NCBI GenBank assembly: GCA_937957685.1
Contig: CALGAO010000075.1
Coordinates: forward strand, 1 to 30,424
Origin: an uncultured Paenibacillaceae bacterium
Lineage (GTDB): Bacteria; Bacillota; Bacilli; Paenibacillales; DA-C8
Reading direction: 5' to 3'
Length of the DNA stretch: 30,424 bases
In this document: positions 13,482 through 21,236 of the stretch, piece by piece
How the letters are laid out: each line of letters begins with the position of its first letter
Position numbering within the stretch: the stretch's first letter is position 1
Program-made: the position numbers and the translations under genes
Notes under the pieces: generated by a model
Database searches by the model: none
Told to the model about the DNA's origin: nothing
The model's input: the letters and a program-made list of their open reading frames with translations, nothing else

Positions 13482-14888
13482 TCAGTATGCATTCTTGTTG
13501 ATGAACCCGTTGAAGATCGTCTTGACGATGATCTTCAGATCCAGCAGGAACGTCCAGTTCTCGATATAGAACAGGTCATGCTGGATGCGCTGCTCGATCG
13601 AAGTGTCGCCGCGCAACCCGTTGCTCTGCGCCCAACCGGTGATGCCGGGACGGATATGGTGCTTGACCATGTAACGGGGAATCTCATCCTTGAAGATCTC
13701 CGTATAGTACGGACGCTCCGGACGCGGACCAACGACGCTCATATCGCCCTTGAGCACATTCCAGAACTGGGGCAGCTCGTCCAGGCTCGTCTTGCGAAGC
13801 AGCGAGCCGAATCGGGTCGTGCGCGGGTCACCGGCCACCGTCCAGCCGGTATCGGATTCCTCCGGCTTCATCACGCGCATCGTGCGGAATTTGTACATCA
13901 TGAACGGCCTGCGATGCCGGCCCAGACGCTCCTGCTTGAAGATGACCGGCCCTGGCGAGGACAGCTTCACCCCGATGGCGATCAGGAGCATGAGCGGTGC
14001 CGTCAGGATCAGCACGAGCAGCGAGAACACGATGTCAAACAGCCGTTTCAGCATCCGGTTACGCATCTCGTCGAGCGGCACGTCCCGGACATTGATCAGC
14101 GGTATGCCAGCGAAGTGGTCAAAATAAGGCCGCGCCGGGAGCACATCGAAGTAATCCGGAATGATCAGCGCCTTGACGCCCGCCTTGTCGCAGATCTCGA
14201 TGATCTCGCCGAATTTGTCATGGGCGTTGAGCGGCAGAGCGATGATCACCTCGTCGATGAGCACCTCTTCCAGGACCTGCTCCAGCTCGCTGACCTTGCC
14301 CAGGATCGGACTCATGTGCCGATAGGGCTCATCATGCTCGACCAGGTTGTCATCGAGGAAGCCAACCACCTCGAAGCCGAGATCCGGGTATTGCTCCAGA
14401 TTCTCATAGAATCGGCGTCCTACCGAGCCGGCACCCAGGATCAGCACGAACTGCTTGTTGAATCCTCTCTGCCTGATGTAGCGGAGTGATTTTTTGAGCA
14501 CGAAGCGGTAGGCCGTGATTCCCAGGATCGTCACCAGCAGGAAGGTCAGCAGGAACTGTCTGGAGATATGAATTTCCTTCATCAGAAACAGGACACTCAG
14601 CAGGAGCAGTATACTCATCAGGTGTGTCTGGATGACCTTGAGCAATTCGTAAGAAAACTTTTTCTTCCGCTTCGATGTATATAACCCCATATAGAAGCCT
14701 GCGAGGAGTGCGATCACCCCATAGATCAGGCTATAGATCCAGTAGGTGCGGAAGGGCAAGGAAGGATCCGCAGGCAGCCAGCCGCTGGCAAACTTCAGCC
14801 AGTAAGCGAGCAGGAAAGAGAGCTGGATACAGACGAAATCCGCAAACGCATATAATTGGAACAAAAAAGACTGGCTCTGTCTGAGCAA
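13482..14888 (-). CDS. Undecaprenyl-phosphate sugar-phosphate transferase (WbaP/CpsE-like initiating enzyme)
   Basis: Polyprenyl glycosylphosphotransferases move a sugar phosphate from a nucleotide sugar to undecaprenyl phosphate, the first step of capsule, exopolysaccharide or S-layer glycan synthesis. Residues 10-130 hold about four membrane segments. Residues 146-250 are a Rossmann-like CoA-binding domain (LILGAGSVGRRFYENL). After a re-entrant hydrophobic helix (286-308, RLFDIVFSLLVLILTAP) comes the catalytic domain with PVIFKQERLGRH, YKFRTMR, the catalytic SLDELPQFWNVLKGDMS (Asp-Glu near 370-371) and VGPRPE. The length, 468 residues, is typical. The start is TTG at 14888 with AGGTGA six bases upstream. 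The upstream glycosyltransferase gene ends 11 bases before it, so they share a transcript. The sugar (galactose, glucose or another) cannot be told from sequence. Confidence 0.95.
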   Translation of the reverse strand: MLRQSQSFLFQLYAFADFVCIQLSFLLAYWLKFASGWLPADPSLPFRTYWIYSLIYGVIALLAGFYMGLYTSKRKKKFSYELLKVIQTHLMSILLLLSVLFLMKEIHISRQFLLTFLLVTILGITAYRFVLKKSLRYIRQRGFNKQFVLILGAGSVGRRFYENLEQYPDLGFEVVGFLDDNLVEHDEPYRHMSPILGKVSELEQVLEEVLIDEVIIALPLNAHDKFGEIIEICDKAGVKALIIPDYFDVLPARPYFDHFAGIPLINVRDVPLDEMRNRMLKRLFDIVFSLLVLILTAPLMLLIAIGVKLSSPGPVIFKQERLGRHRRPFMMYKFRTMRVMKPEESDTGWTVAGDPRTTRFGSLLRKTSLDELPQFWNVLKGDMSVVGPRPERPYYTEIFKDEIPRYMVKHHIRPGITGWAQSNGLRGDTSIEQRIQHDLFYIENWTFLLDLKIIVKTIFNGFINKNAY

Positions 14889-14899
14889 CGTTTGTCACC

Positions 14900-15790
14900 T
14901 CACTTGCGAATGCCGCGCCACGCGTTGATGGATAAAGCCAGCATCAATTTCAGCCAGACGCCCGTATAGACCATGGAATTGACCAGCCAGGAATAGTGCC
15001 TGTGATAATGCTTGCGATGGAACAGGATCATCGCCCGATGGAATTCGTAAACGATCTTCGGAGGCTTGTGTTTCTTCCCCGCTCCCTTGTAGTGGACGAT
15101 GGAGGTTTTCGGAAAGTAGTAGATTTGCCAGCCGGCTTGCTTGATCCGGTAGCACCAGTCGATATCTTCCCCGTACATGAAGAAGGTCTCGTCGAGAAGT
15201 CCCGCCTGCTCGATGGCTTCCCGCCGGACCAGCATAAATGCGCCAACCAGGCAATCCACGGGATACTCTTCATCGGGGTCGAGATGGCCAAGCTGATATT
15301 GATTGAACCTCGGAACCTTCGGGAACAGCTTCGACAACCCGAAGAGATAGCAGAAGGAGGCGCCTGGTGTCGGAAAGCCCCGACGGCAGGCCTTGTCCAG
15401 GGAGCCGTCCGGCAGCACCACCTTGCAGCCGCTCGCTCCCACCGTCGGATGCCGATCCATGAAGTCCAGCATGATCTCCAGCGTATCCGGCTGTATGATC
15501 GTGTCCGAATTCAGCAATAATACATAACGTCCGGAGGCTTGTCTGATGCCCTGATTGTTCGCCCGGGCGAAACCGACGTTCTCGGTATTCTCGATCAGCT
15601 TCACCTGCGGGTATGCCTTACTGATCGCCTCAACCGAACCATCACTCGAATGATTGTCGATGAGGATCACTTCATACGCGTACTTCGTCACCGATGCATA
15701 GACGGATCGAATCGCGTCGAGTGTCAGCTCGCGCGTATTGTAATTGACGATCAGGATGCTCAGGTCCATTCCCCTATTCACCATTTTCAT
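14900..15790 (-). CDS. GT2 glycosyltransferase, rhamnosyltransferase (WbbL)-like
   Basis: A family 2 (GT-A) cytoplasmic glycosyltransferase of about 290 residues. It begins LSILIVNYNTRELTLDAI, has VILIDNHSSDGS (about 41-52), NVGFARANNQG (71-81) and the metal-binding LLLNSDT (91-97). The acceptor-side motif FFMYGEDIDWCYRIKQAGW near 205-223 is typical of WbbL-like rhamnosyltransferases. Hydrophobic C-terminal residues may touch the membrane. With dTDP-rhamnose genes next door, transfer of rhamnose to the lipid-linked primer is plausible. The start is uncertain: ATG at 15790 lies only about eight bases after the predicted transcript start, and ATG at 15769 sits directly behind AGGGGA with almost no spacing. 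Confidence 0.92.
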   Translation of the reverse strand: MKMVNRGMDLSILIVNYNTRELTLDAIRSVYASVTKYAYEVILIDNHSSDGSVEAISKAYPQVKLIENTENVGFARANNQGIRQASGRYVLLLNSDTIIQPDTLEIMLDFMDRHPTVGASGCKVVLPDGSLDKACRRGFPTPGASFCYLFGLSKLFPKVPRFNQYQLGHLDPDEEYPVDCLVGAFMLVRREAIEQAGLLDETFFMYGEDIDWCYRIKQAGWQIYYFPKTSIVHYKGAGKKHKPPKIVYEFHRAMILFHRKHYHRHYSWLVNSMVYTGVWLKLMLALSINAWRGIRK

Positions 15791-15804
15791 TCATGATAGA
15801 TTCT

Positions 15805-15813
15805 ATTATAGCA
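15805..15813 (-). promoter_or_regulatory. Extended -10 promoter for the GT2/sugar-phosphate transferase unit
   Basis: On the minus strand TGCTATAAT gives a perfect -10 hexamer with the TGn extension. No good -35 is present. TGTCGAA, a Spo0A-box core, lies just upstream at about 15817-15823, between the -35 and -10 regions. Confidence 0.6.
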
Positions 15814-15965
15814 TGGTTCGACATCCACAGGGGATTTTACTATTGACATCACAAAAGAGACAAAGGAAGGCAGAGCATGACCGCTTGACCATAGACTCCG
15901 CCATGCTTCAACTAACAAATATATTACAATAATTGTCGGGAAAGGTCACCTTCTGATCGGACGCG

Positions 15966-16007
15966 AAAAAAAACGATGACAGGACCTCCGCCCGCTCCCC
16001 CGTCATC
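15966..16007 (-). terminator. Intrinsic terminator overlapping the end of cysC
   Basis: On the minus strand GATGACGGG pairs with CCTGTCATC over 9 bp (one G-U), then G and eight T residues. The 5' arm includes the cysC stop codon. It separates cysC from the next unit. Confidence 0.85.
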
Positions 16008-16626
16008 CTTCTCCCTGTATATAATCCAGATAATGGCGCTCCTTCAGGTATTGGATCACTTGCGCAACGGACTGTTCGAGGGGCTGTTTGTCCGTTTCGA
16101 CGACGATCTCGGGCTGCAACGGCTCCTCGTAAGGCGCGGATATGCCGGTGAAGTTCTGAATCTCGCCTCTTCTTGCTTTCTTGTACAATCCCTTGGGATC
16201 CCTCATCTCACAAACTTCCAGCGGACACTTCACATAGATCTCGATAAACTCACCCTTCGCGAACCGTTCCCGGACCATCTGGCGGTCTTCCCGATAGGGC
16301 GAGATGATCGCCGTCAATGCGAATAACCCGGCGTCCACGAACAGACGGGACACTTCACCGATGCGGCGAATGTTCTCCTTGCGATCCTCGGGCGTAAACC
16401 CCAGATTGCTGTTCAGGCCATGCCGAATATTGTCCCCATCCAATACATAGGACCGTATGCCATAGGAATAGAGCTCCTTCTCCACAGCCGCTGCGAGACT
16501 GGACTTGCCCGCTCCGGACAACCCCGTGAACCATAACAGGCAGCTTCGATGATTGTTCAGCCTGTAGCGATCCTCCCGCGACACCTTCGTCTCCTGCCAT
16601 ACGATATTTCGGGTTGGATTGGTCAT
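16003..16626 (-). CDS. cysC: Adenylylsulfate (APS) kinase
   Basis: CysC phosphorylates adenylylsulfate to PAPS, the donor for sulfate assimilation and for sulfotransferases. The 207-residue product has the Walker A GLSGAGKSS (35-43), DGDNIRHGLNSNLGF (59-73), ENIRRIGEV (84-92), the ISPYREDR block (108-115) and the family's KGLYKKARRGEIQNFTGI signature near 145-162. The ATG at 16626 has GAGGT seven bases upstream. It is flanked by its own terminator downstream and by the hairpin that ends the rfb genes upstream, so it should have its own promoter. No sulfurylase (sat/cysDN) or sulfotransferase lies nearby, so its link to the glycan genes is by position only. Confidence 0.95.
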   Translation of the reverse strand: MTNPTRNIVWQETKVSREDRYRLNNHRSCLLWFTGLSGAGKSSLAAAVEKELYSYGIRSYVLDGDNIRHGLNSNLGFTPEDRKENIRRIGEVSRLFVDAGLFALTAIISPYREDRQMVRERFAKGEFIEIYVKCPLEVCEMRDPKGLYKKARRGEIQNFTGISAPYEEPLQPEIVVETDKQPLEQSVAQVIQYLKERHYLDYIQGEG

Positions 16627-16731
16627 CCGTCATACCTCACTTTCTGGCGAATCTTGCAATGTCCTGGAATGCCTTATGGTCTATTATCTATGAATCCTGT
16701 CCGGTTATCAAATCCTTCCCGCACAAAATGC

Positions 16732-16775
16732 AAACAGGCTGCTCCACCCTGTATCAGGATGGAAGCAGCCTGTTT
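16732..16775 (-). terminator. Strong hairpin after rfbD
   Basis: About 20 base pairs with one bulge: AAACAGGCTGCT pairs with AGCAGCCTGTTT and an inner CCTG/CAGG stem closes a three-base loop. It begins a few bases after the rfbD stop. The T-run is weak on the minus strand (TTTGCATTTT) and on the plus strand (TTTGTCTC), so it may work in both directions or act as a 3'-end stabiliser. Confidence 0.75.
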
Positions 16776-16782
16776 GTCTCTG

Positions 16783-17628
16783 TCAATCGGAGCTGTCAGC
16801 GAAGTATGCCCGCAGCCCCTCGCGCCAATGGCGCAGATCACGCAGTCCATTCGCGCGAATCGCCATATGATCCAGGACGGAATAGGACGGACGCAGAGCT
16901 GGCCGCGGGAACTCCGCGGTGCTGACCGGATGCACCTGCACCTCCACGCCGGCTTCCTCGAAGATCGCCCTGGCGAATTCGTACCACGAGCAGGATCCCG
17001 AATTGGTCGCATGATAGAGGCCATATTTCTCTGTCTGCACCAGTTCCAGGAGAAACTCCGCCAGATCGACGGTATAGGTGGGCGAGCCGATCTGATCATG
17101 CACCACGCGCAGCTCGCGCTGTTCGGAGGCCAGACGCAGCATCGTCTTGACGAAGTTCGACCCGTGCTTGCCGTACACCCATGCGGTGCGCACGATGAAA
17201 TAGCGGGACGACAGGGACGCCGCCAGCCTCTCGCCGGCCAGCTTCGTCTTGCCGTATACGCTCAGCGGATTCGTCCGGTCATACTCCCGATAGGGGACCT
17301 TCGAGGTCCCGTCGAACACATAGTCCGTGCTGATGTAGCACAGCCTGGCTCCCGCCTGCTCCGCTGCGACGGCGACATTGCGGGTGCCCAGGGCATTCAC
17401 CCGATAAGCCAGGTCGATCTCTTGCTCCGCCAGATCCACCTTCGTATAGGCGGCGGAGTGAAGGATGGCATCCGGCCTGATGGCGGCGACCCTCTCCCGC
17501 ACCGCCTCCAGATCCGTGATATCCAGCTCCTCCCGGCTGTAGCCATACACGTCCCAGCCCCGTTGCGCCGCGAGCCGCACCAGATCGCATCCGAGCTGGC
17601 CGCCCGCTCCGGTCACGATGATCCTCAT
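16783..17628 (-). CDS. rfbD: dTDP-4-dehydrorhamnose reductase
   Basis: RfbD (RmlD) carries out the last step of dTDP-L-rhamnose synthesis, NADPH-dependent reduction of the 4-keto sugar. The 281-residue protein has the N-terminal Rossmann motif VTGAGGQLG (5-13), HSAAYTKVDLAE (57-68), ISTDYVFDG (99-107) and the YGKTKLAGE block with the catalytic YxxxK (about 124-132), all usual for the family. The start follows the rfbB stop by four bases, with AGAGGTG about seven bases upstream of the ATG, so it is translated in the same transcript. It is the last rfb gene; a hairpin follows. Confidence 0.97.
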   Translation of the reverse strand: MRIIVTGAGGQLGCDLVRLAAQRGWDVYGYSREELDITDLEAVRERVAAIRPDAILHSAAYTKVDLAEQEIDLAYRVNALGTRNVAVAAEQAGARLCYISTDYVFDGTSKVPYREYDRTNPLSVYGKTKLAGERLAASLSSRYFIVRTAWVYGKHGSNFVKTMLRLASEQRELRVVHDQIGSPTYTVDLAEFLLELVQTEKYGLYHATNSGSCSWYEFARAIFEEAGVEVQVHPVSTAEFPRPALRPSYSVLDHMAIRANGLRDLRHWREGLRAYFADSSD

Positions 17629-17632
17629 GCGC

Positions 17633-18652
17633 CTACACCTCTAATCGGTCGGCGTATTGCTTCCGGTAATATTCCTGGTACTGGCCGCTGACGATCCGCT
17701 GCCACCAGTCCCGGTGCTCCAGATACCAGTCTATGGTGTGCCTGATCCCGACATCGAAGGTATACTTCGGTGTCCAGCCCAGCTCCCGGCGGATCTTCGT
17801 CGCATCGATCGCGTAGCGCTTGTCATGTCCCGGACGATCCTGCACGAACTGGATCAACGATTCCGGCTTGCCCAGATGCTGCAGGATCGTCCTCACGATC
17901 TCCAGATTCGTGCGCTCGTTATTGCCGCCGACATTGTACACCTCGCCGTCCCGCCCATGATGCAGGACCAGATCGATCGCCCGGCAATGATCCTCCACAT
18001 GCAGCCAATCGCGCACATTGGAGCCATCGCCATAGACCGGCAGTGGCTGGTCCGCCAGCGCGTTCTTGATCATGAGCGGGATCAGCTTCTCGGGAAACTG
18101 GTATGGACCATAGTTGTTCGAGCATCGCGTGATGTTGACGGGAAGCCCGAACGTCTCGTGATAGGCTCGAACCAGCAGATCCGCGCCCGCCTTGCTGGAG
18201 CTGTACGGGCTGTTCGGAGCTAGCGGCGTCTCCTCGGTGAAGAGTCCTTCCGGACCGAGCGTGCCATACACCTCATCCGTCGAGATCTGTACATATTTCC
18301 GCACGCCGTGGGTCCTCGCCAGATCGAGCAGCACCTGGGTGCCGAGCACATTGGTCTTCACGAAAATGTCCGGTTCCATGATGCTGCGATCGACATGCGA
18401 CTCCGCCGCGAAATTGATCACCGCATCGATGCCTTCCTGGAACAGCGGGGTGAGCAGCTCCCGATCCAGGATATCGCCCCGGATGAAGCGGTAATTCGCC
18501 CGGTTCTCGATGCCCTGCAGATTCTCGAGATTGCCCGCATAGGTGAGCTTATCCAGGTTGATGATGACATAATCCGGATGCTGCTCCAGCATGTAATGGA
18601 TAAAATTGCTTCCGATAAACCCGGCTCCGCCGGTCACCAGTATCTTCATCAT
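17633..18652 (-). CDS. rfbB: dTDP-glucose 4,6-dehydratase
   Basis: RfbB (RmlB) converts dTDP-glucose to dTDP-4-keto-6-deoxyglucose using bound NAD. The 339-residue product shows VTGGAGFIGSNF (6-17), NFAAESHVDRSI (about 80-91), the catalytic ISTDEVYG (Thr-Asp-Glu near 124-126) and YSSSKAGAD (YxxxK near 150-154), followed by NNYGPYQFPEKLIP. It starts at one of two adjacent ATGs (18652 or 18649); the spacing to the weak upstream AAGAGTGG slightly favours the second. The gap after rfbC is 15 bases. It shares the gene order rfbA-rfbC-rfbB-rfbD with many Firmicutes. Confidence 0.97.
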   Translation of the reverse strand: MMKILVTGGAGFIGSNFIHYMLEQHPDYVIINLDKLTYAGNLENLQGIENRANYRFIRGDILDRELLTPLFQEGIDAVINFAAESHVDRSIMEPDIFVKTNVLGTQVLLDLARTHGVRKYVQISTDEVYGTLGPEGLFTEETPLAPNSPYSSSKAGADLLVRAYHETFGLPVNITRCSNNYGPYQFPEKLIPLMIKNALADQPLPVYGDGSNVRDWLHVEDHCRAIDLVLHHGRDGEVYNVGGNNERTNLEIVRTILQHLGKPESLIQFVQDRPGHDKRYAIDATKIRRELGWTPKYTFDVGIRHTIDWYLEHRDWWQRIVSGQYQEYYRKQYADRLEV

Positions 18653-18667
18653 CGATCCACTCTTTCG

Positions 18668-19213
18668 TCAGAAATTGTATTCCGCATCTCTGAATAACGG
18701 ATGCCTCTGGTCCTTGGCGGACAGGATCGGTGCGGAGCACGGCCAGTTGATGGCGAGCTCGGGATCGTTCCACAGGATACCCCGATCATGCTCCGGCGAA
18801 TAGTATTCGTCCACCTTGTAGAGGACATGGGTATGGAGCGTCAGCGTGCAGAAGCCATGGGCGAACCCCTTCGGCACGAGCAGCTGCCTCCTGTTCTCCG
18901 CGCTGAGGATGAAGCCCTCCCATCGCCCGAAGGTCGGCGAATCCCTGCGAAGATCGAGCACGACATCATAGATCGCCCCCTGCAGCACCCGGACCAGCTT
19001 CGTCTGAGCCATCGGATTCAGTTGATAATGAAGCCCGCGCAAGGTTCCCGCTTCCGCGGACATCGAATGATTGTCCTGCACGAAGCGAACCGTGATCCCG
19101 TGCTCTGCGAACAGGCGCTCGTTGTAACTTTCCATGAAGAAGCCCCGATTGTCCTCGAAGACCTTGGGCTCGATCAGCACGACGCCATCCATCTTGGTCG
19201 GAATTATGTTCAT
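18668..19213 (-). CDS. rfbC: dTDP-4-dehydrorhamnose 3,5-epimerase
   Basis: RfbC (RmlC) epimerises C3 and C5 of the 4-keto sugar. The 181-residue cupin has EDNRGFFMESYNE near 20-32, the catalytic region GTLRGLHYQLNP (His near 62) and VLDLRRDSPTFG, VPKGFAHGFCTL and YYSPEHDRGILWND, all classical for the family. It lies 21 bases downstream of rfbA and 15 upstream of rfbB on the same strand. The call is secure. Confidence 0.97.
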   Translation of the reverse strand: MNIIPTKMDGVVLIEPKVFEDNRGFFMESYNERLFAEHGITVRFVQDNHSMSAEAGTLRGLHYQLNPMAQTKLVRVLQGAIYDVVLDLRRDSPTFGRWEGFILSAENRRQLLVPKGFAHGFCTLTLHTHVLYKVDEYYSPEHDRGILWNDPELAINWPCSAPILSAKDQRHPLFRDAEYNF

Positions 19214-19234
19214 ATAGGATCATCCCTCTGTGGA

Positions 19235-19969
19235 TCAGATGTTAAAGTCGTCTCCATAATCAATATCCTTCGCCAGTTCATTCGCTCTGGCATAAGAACT
19301 GTGGGTGCCCGCATCTGTCCACCAACCCTTAAGAATATCATATGTCAATTCATTCCGCTCGATATAGGCGTTATTCACATCCGAAATTTCATATTCCCCT
19401 CTGGCCGAAGGCTGAAGCGTCCGGATGATATCGAACACCGTGTGGTCATACATATAAATGCCCGTAACTGCATATTTACTTCCAGGTTTCTTCGGCTTCT
19501 CTTCAATTTTTGTTATCTTCCCGTTCTCGAGAATAGGCACCCCAAACCGATGCGGATCCGGCACTTCCTGGATCAGAATCTTAGCTCCACTGTCTTGCTG
19601 ACGGTACCGCTCCACATATGGAGTAATGTCATCGGCAAACACATTATCCCCCAAGATGACGACCATCCGGTCTCCGCCAACAAACTGCTCGGCCAGTCCC
19701 AATGCTTGTGCAATTCCTCCCGCTTCGTCCTGCACCTTATAGGTGAAGGCAACGCCATATTCCCGCCCGCTGCCCAGTAGATTGACCACATCTCCCATGT
19801 GCTCCTTGCCCGTCACGACCAGGATGTCCCGGATGTCCGCAGCCCTTAATTTGTAAATCGCATGGAAAATCATCGGGTACCTTCCCACAGGAAGCAAATG
19901 CTTATTCGTCACTTTCGTCAGAGGATACAGGCGGGAACCCGTGCCCCCAGCCAGGATGATGCCTTTCAT
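19235..19969 (-). CDS. rfbA: Glucose-1-phosphate thymidylyltransferase (short form)
   Basis: RfbA (RmlA) joins glucose-1-phosphate and dTTP to give dTDP-glucose, the first step to dTDP-L-rhamnose. The product begins MKGIILAGGTGSRLYPLT, with the nucleotide-binding signature. KHLLPVGRYPM, LGDNVFAD, EKPKKPGSKYAVTGIY and GWWTDAGTHSS follow. At 244 residues it is a short RmlA lacking the C-terminal extension of the 290-residue enzymes. I chose the ATG at 19969, with GGAGG eight bases upstream, rather than the upstream TTG at 19984, which lies before that site. A sigma-A-like promoter precedes it. Confidence 0.96.
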   Translation of the reverse strand: MKGIILAGGTGSRLYPLTKVTNKHLLPVGRYPMIFHAIYKLRAADIRDILVVTGKEHMGDVVNLLGSGREYGVAFTYKVQDEAGGIAQALGLAEQFVGGDRMVVILGDNVFADDITPYVERYRQQDSGAKILIQEVPDPHRFGVPILENGKITKIEEKPKKPGSKYAVTGIYMYDHTVFDIIRTLQPSARGEYEISDVNNAYIERNELTYDILKGWWTDAGTHSSYARANELAKDIDYGDDFNI

Positions 19970-19993
19970 CAAACTGTCCTCCAATATCTAGAC

Positions 19994-20023
19994 ATTATGA
20001 TCTTATCACTCCCTGTGAATCAA
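19994..20023 (-). promoter_or_regulatory. Putative sigma-A promoter of rfbACBD
   Basis: On the minus strand TTGATT (20023-20018), an 18-base spacer and CATAAT (19999-19994), placed about 25 bases before the rfbA start. The -35 matches four of six positions and the -10 five of six. Confidence 0.5.
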
Positions 20024-20099
20024 AAGGAGCAATGGGCAAGATACTTTTGAATAATACACGAGACACCTATCCTTGCCTGCAATTCCCAATCAAAACAGA

Positions 20100-21218
20100 C
20101 TATTTTTCTCGCGTCTCTTGAAACTCTCGTAATATCGTTTTTAAATCTTTCAGTGCAACATCCCACGCAAAATTCCTCATAACATATTCAGACAACTCTA
20201 TATTTCTAGTTCCCTCACTTCTTCTCTCTAACTCGCAAAGTGCACCAGCGATTGATTCAACAGAATAAGGGTTGCAATATATAGCATATTCGCCAAAGTA
20301 TTCTCTAGGAGGCCCCACATCGGATACGACGATATTTTTACCAAGTACTGCTGCCTCTAGACTCGATAGACCAGGAGTTTCTATAAAACTTGGTTGGATA
20401 TGCCCATATGAATGCTGAATAATTTTCAATACATCTTCTTTTTTTCTACGGCCAGCAAAATAAATATTCGGTCCCGCGATCTTCTTTAATCGATCTAAGT
20501 ACCATTTGTTTTCTGGTGTTGCATCTCCAACTAACACCAGATTAACATTCTCCTTCATCGCTGCTTTGACCAAGTTGAGCTGGTTCTTCCTTGGACCAAT
20601 ATTCCCTACACAACACACATAATGTTTGAATGGTATATCAGGAAATTCTGATTGATTTATATCAAATTCGTTAAATGCTGTACCATTTAATATTACCTTG
20701 ATCTTGTTCTTAAGATTCGTGCCATACTCTGACATTAATTCAACAGCTTCCGACTGTGAATTAGGACATATACATATAGAATTCTGCAAGATGTTCATCA
20801 TGGTCTTGGTTCGCATATAAAAGGCACTCAAAGGAATTCGATATTTGATGATCCATCGAACATGCCTAATGACGAAAACAGATGCCCTCAGGAAATTTTT
20901 AAACCAGGTTGGCAAATAACGTAAACTAGTGTCTTTGTGCTCCGATGGTATCACTTTATCAAGATTCCAATATATGGGAAATATCAAATATGGAATCTTC
21001 TTCTTGCTAACTAAAGCATTATACTGAACGATTAAGTCATACGGACGAGTCAGATTAAACAATATAACCAAATCCGTTGTGAGTTCATCTTCGATCTGTA
21101 ATGTAATACGAACATCATGACCTAACGAACTCAGATATTCTGCAATTGCATGAATTTGTACAGTATCTCCGCCAGGCGAACTTAACGAGTTTACTCGGTC
21201 AATCAATGTAATATGCAT
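20100..21218 (-). CDS. GT4-family glycosyltransferase
   Basis: A 372-residue GT-B enzyme. The N-terminal half begins MHITLIDRVNSLSSPGGDTV, with the glycine-rich loop of GT4 enzymes, followed by AEYLSSLGHDVRI. The C-terminal nucleotide-sugar domain shows YVCCVGNIGPRKNQLNLVKA (about 204-223), NLVLVGDATPENKWYLDRL and the EX7E motif ETPGLSSLEAAVLGKNIVVS near 291-310, which binds the sugar-phosphate. The acceptor and donor are not predictable. The start is 18 bases after the preceding gene, with GGTGTGAGG just before the ATG at short spacing. It is the last gene of the AT-rich glycan unit; rfbA starts about 130 bases further on with its own promoter. Confidence 0.9.
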   Translation of the reverse strand: MHITLIDRVNSLSSPGGDTVQIHAIAEYLSSLGHDVRITLQIEDELTTDLVILFNLTRPYDLIVQYNALVSKKKIPYLIFPIYWNLDKVIPSEHKDTSLRYLPTWFKNFLRASVFVIRHVRWIIKYRIPLSAFYMRTKTMMNILQNSICICPNSQSEAVELMSEYGTNLKNKIKVILNGTAFNEFDINQSEFPDIPFKHYVCCVGNIGPRKNQLNLVKAAMKENVNLVLVGDATPENKWYLDRLKKIAGPNIYFAGRRKKEDVLKIIQHSYGHIQPSFIETPGLSSLEAAVLGKNIVVSDVGPPREYFGEYAIYCNPYSVESIAGALCELERRSEGTRNIELSEYVMRNFAWDVALKDLKTILREFQETREK

Positions 21219-21236
21219 ATCCTCACACCATTCTGG

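Noticed and set aside
15817..15823. Spo0A box upstream of the GT2 gene
   Set aside because: A bare seven-base match is expected several times by chance in 30 kb; position is not that of a known activating site.
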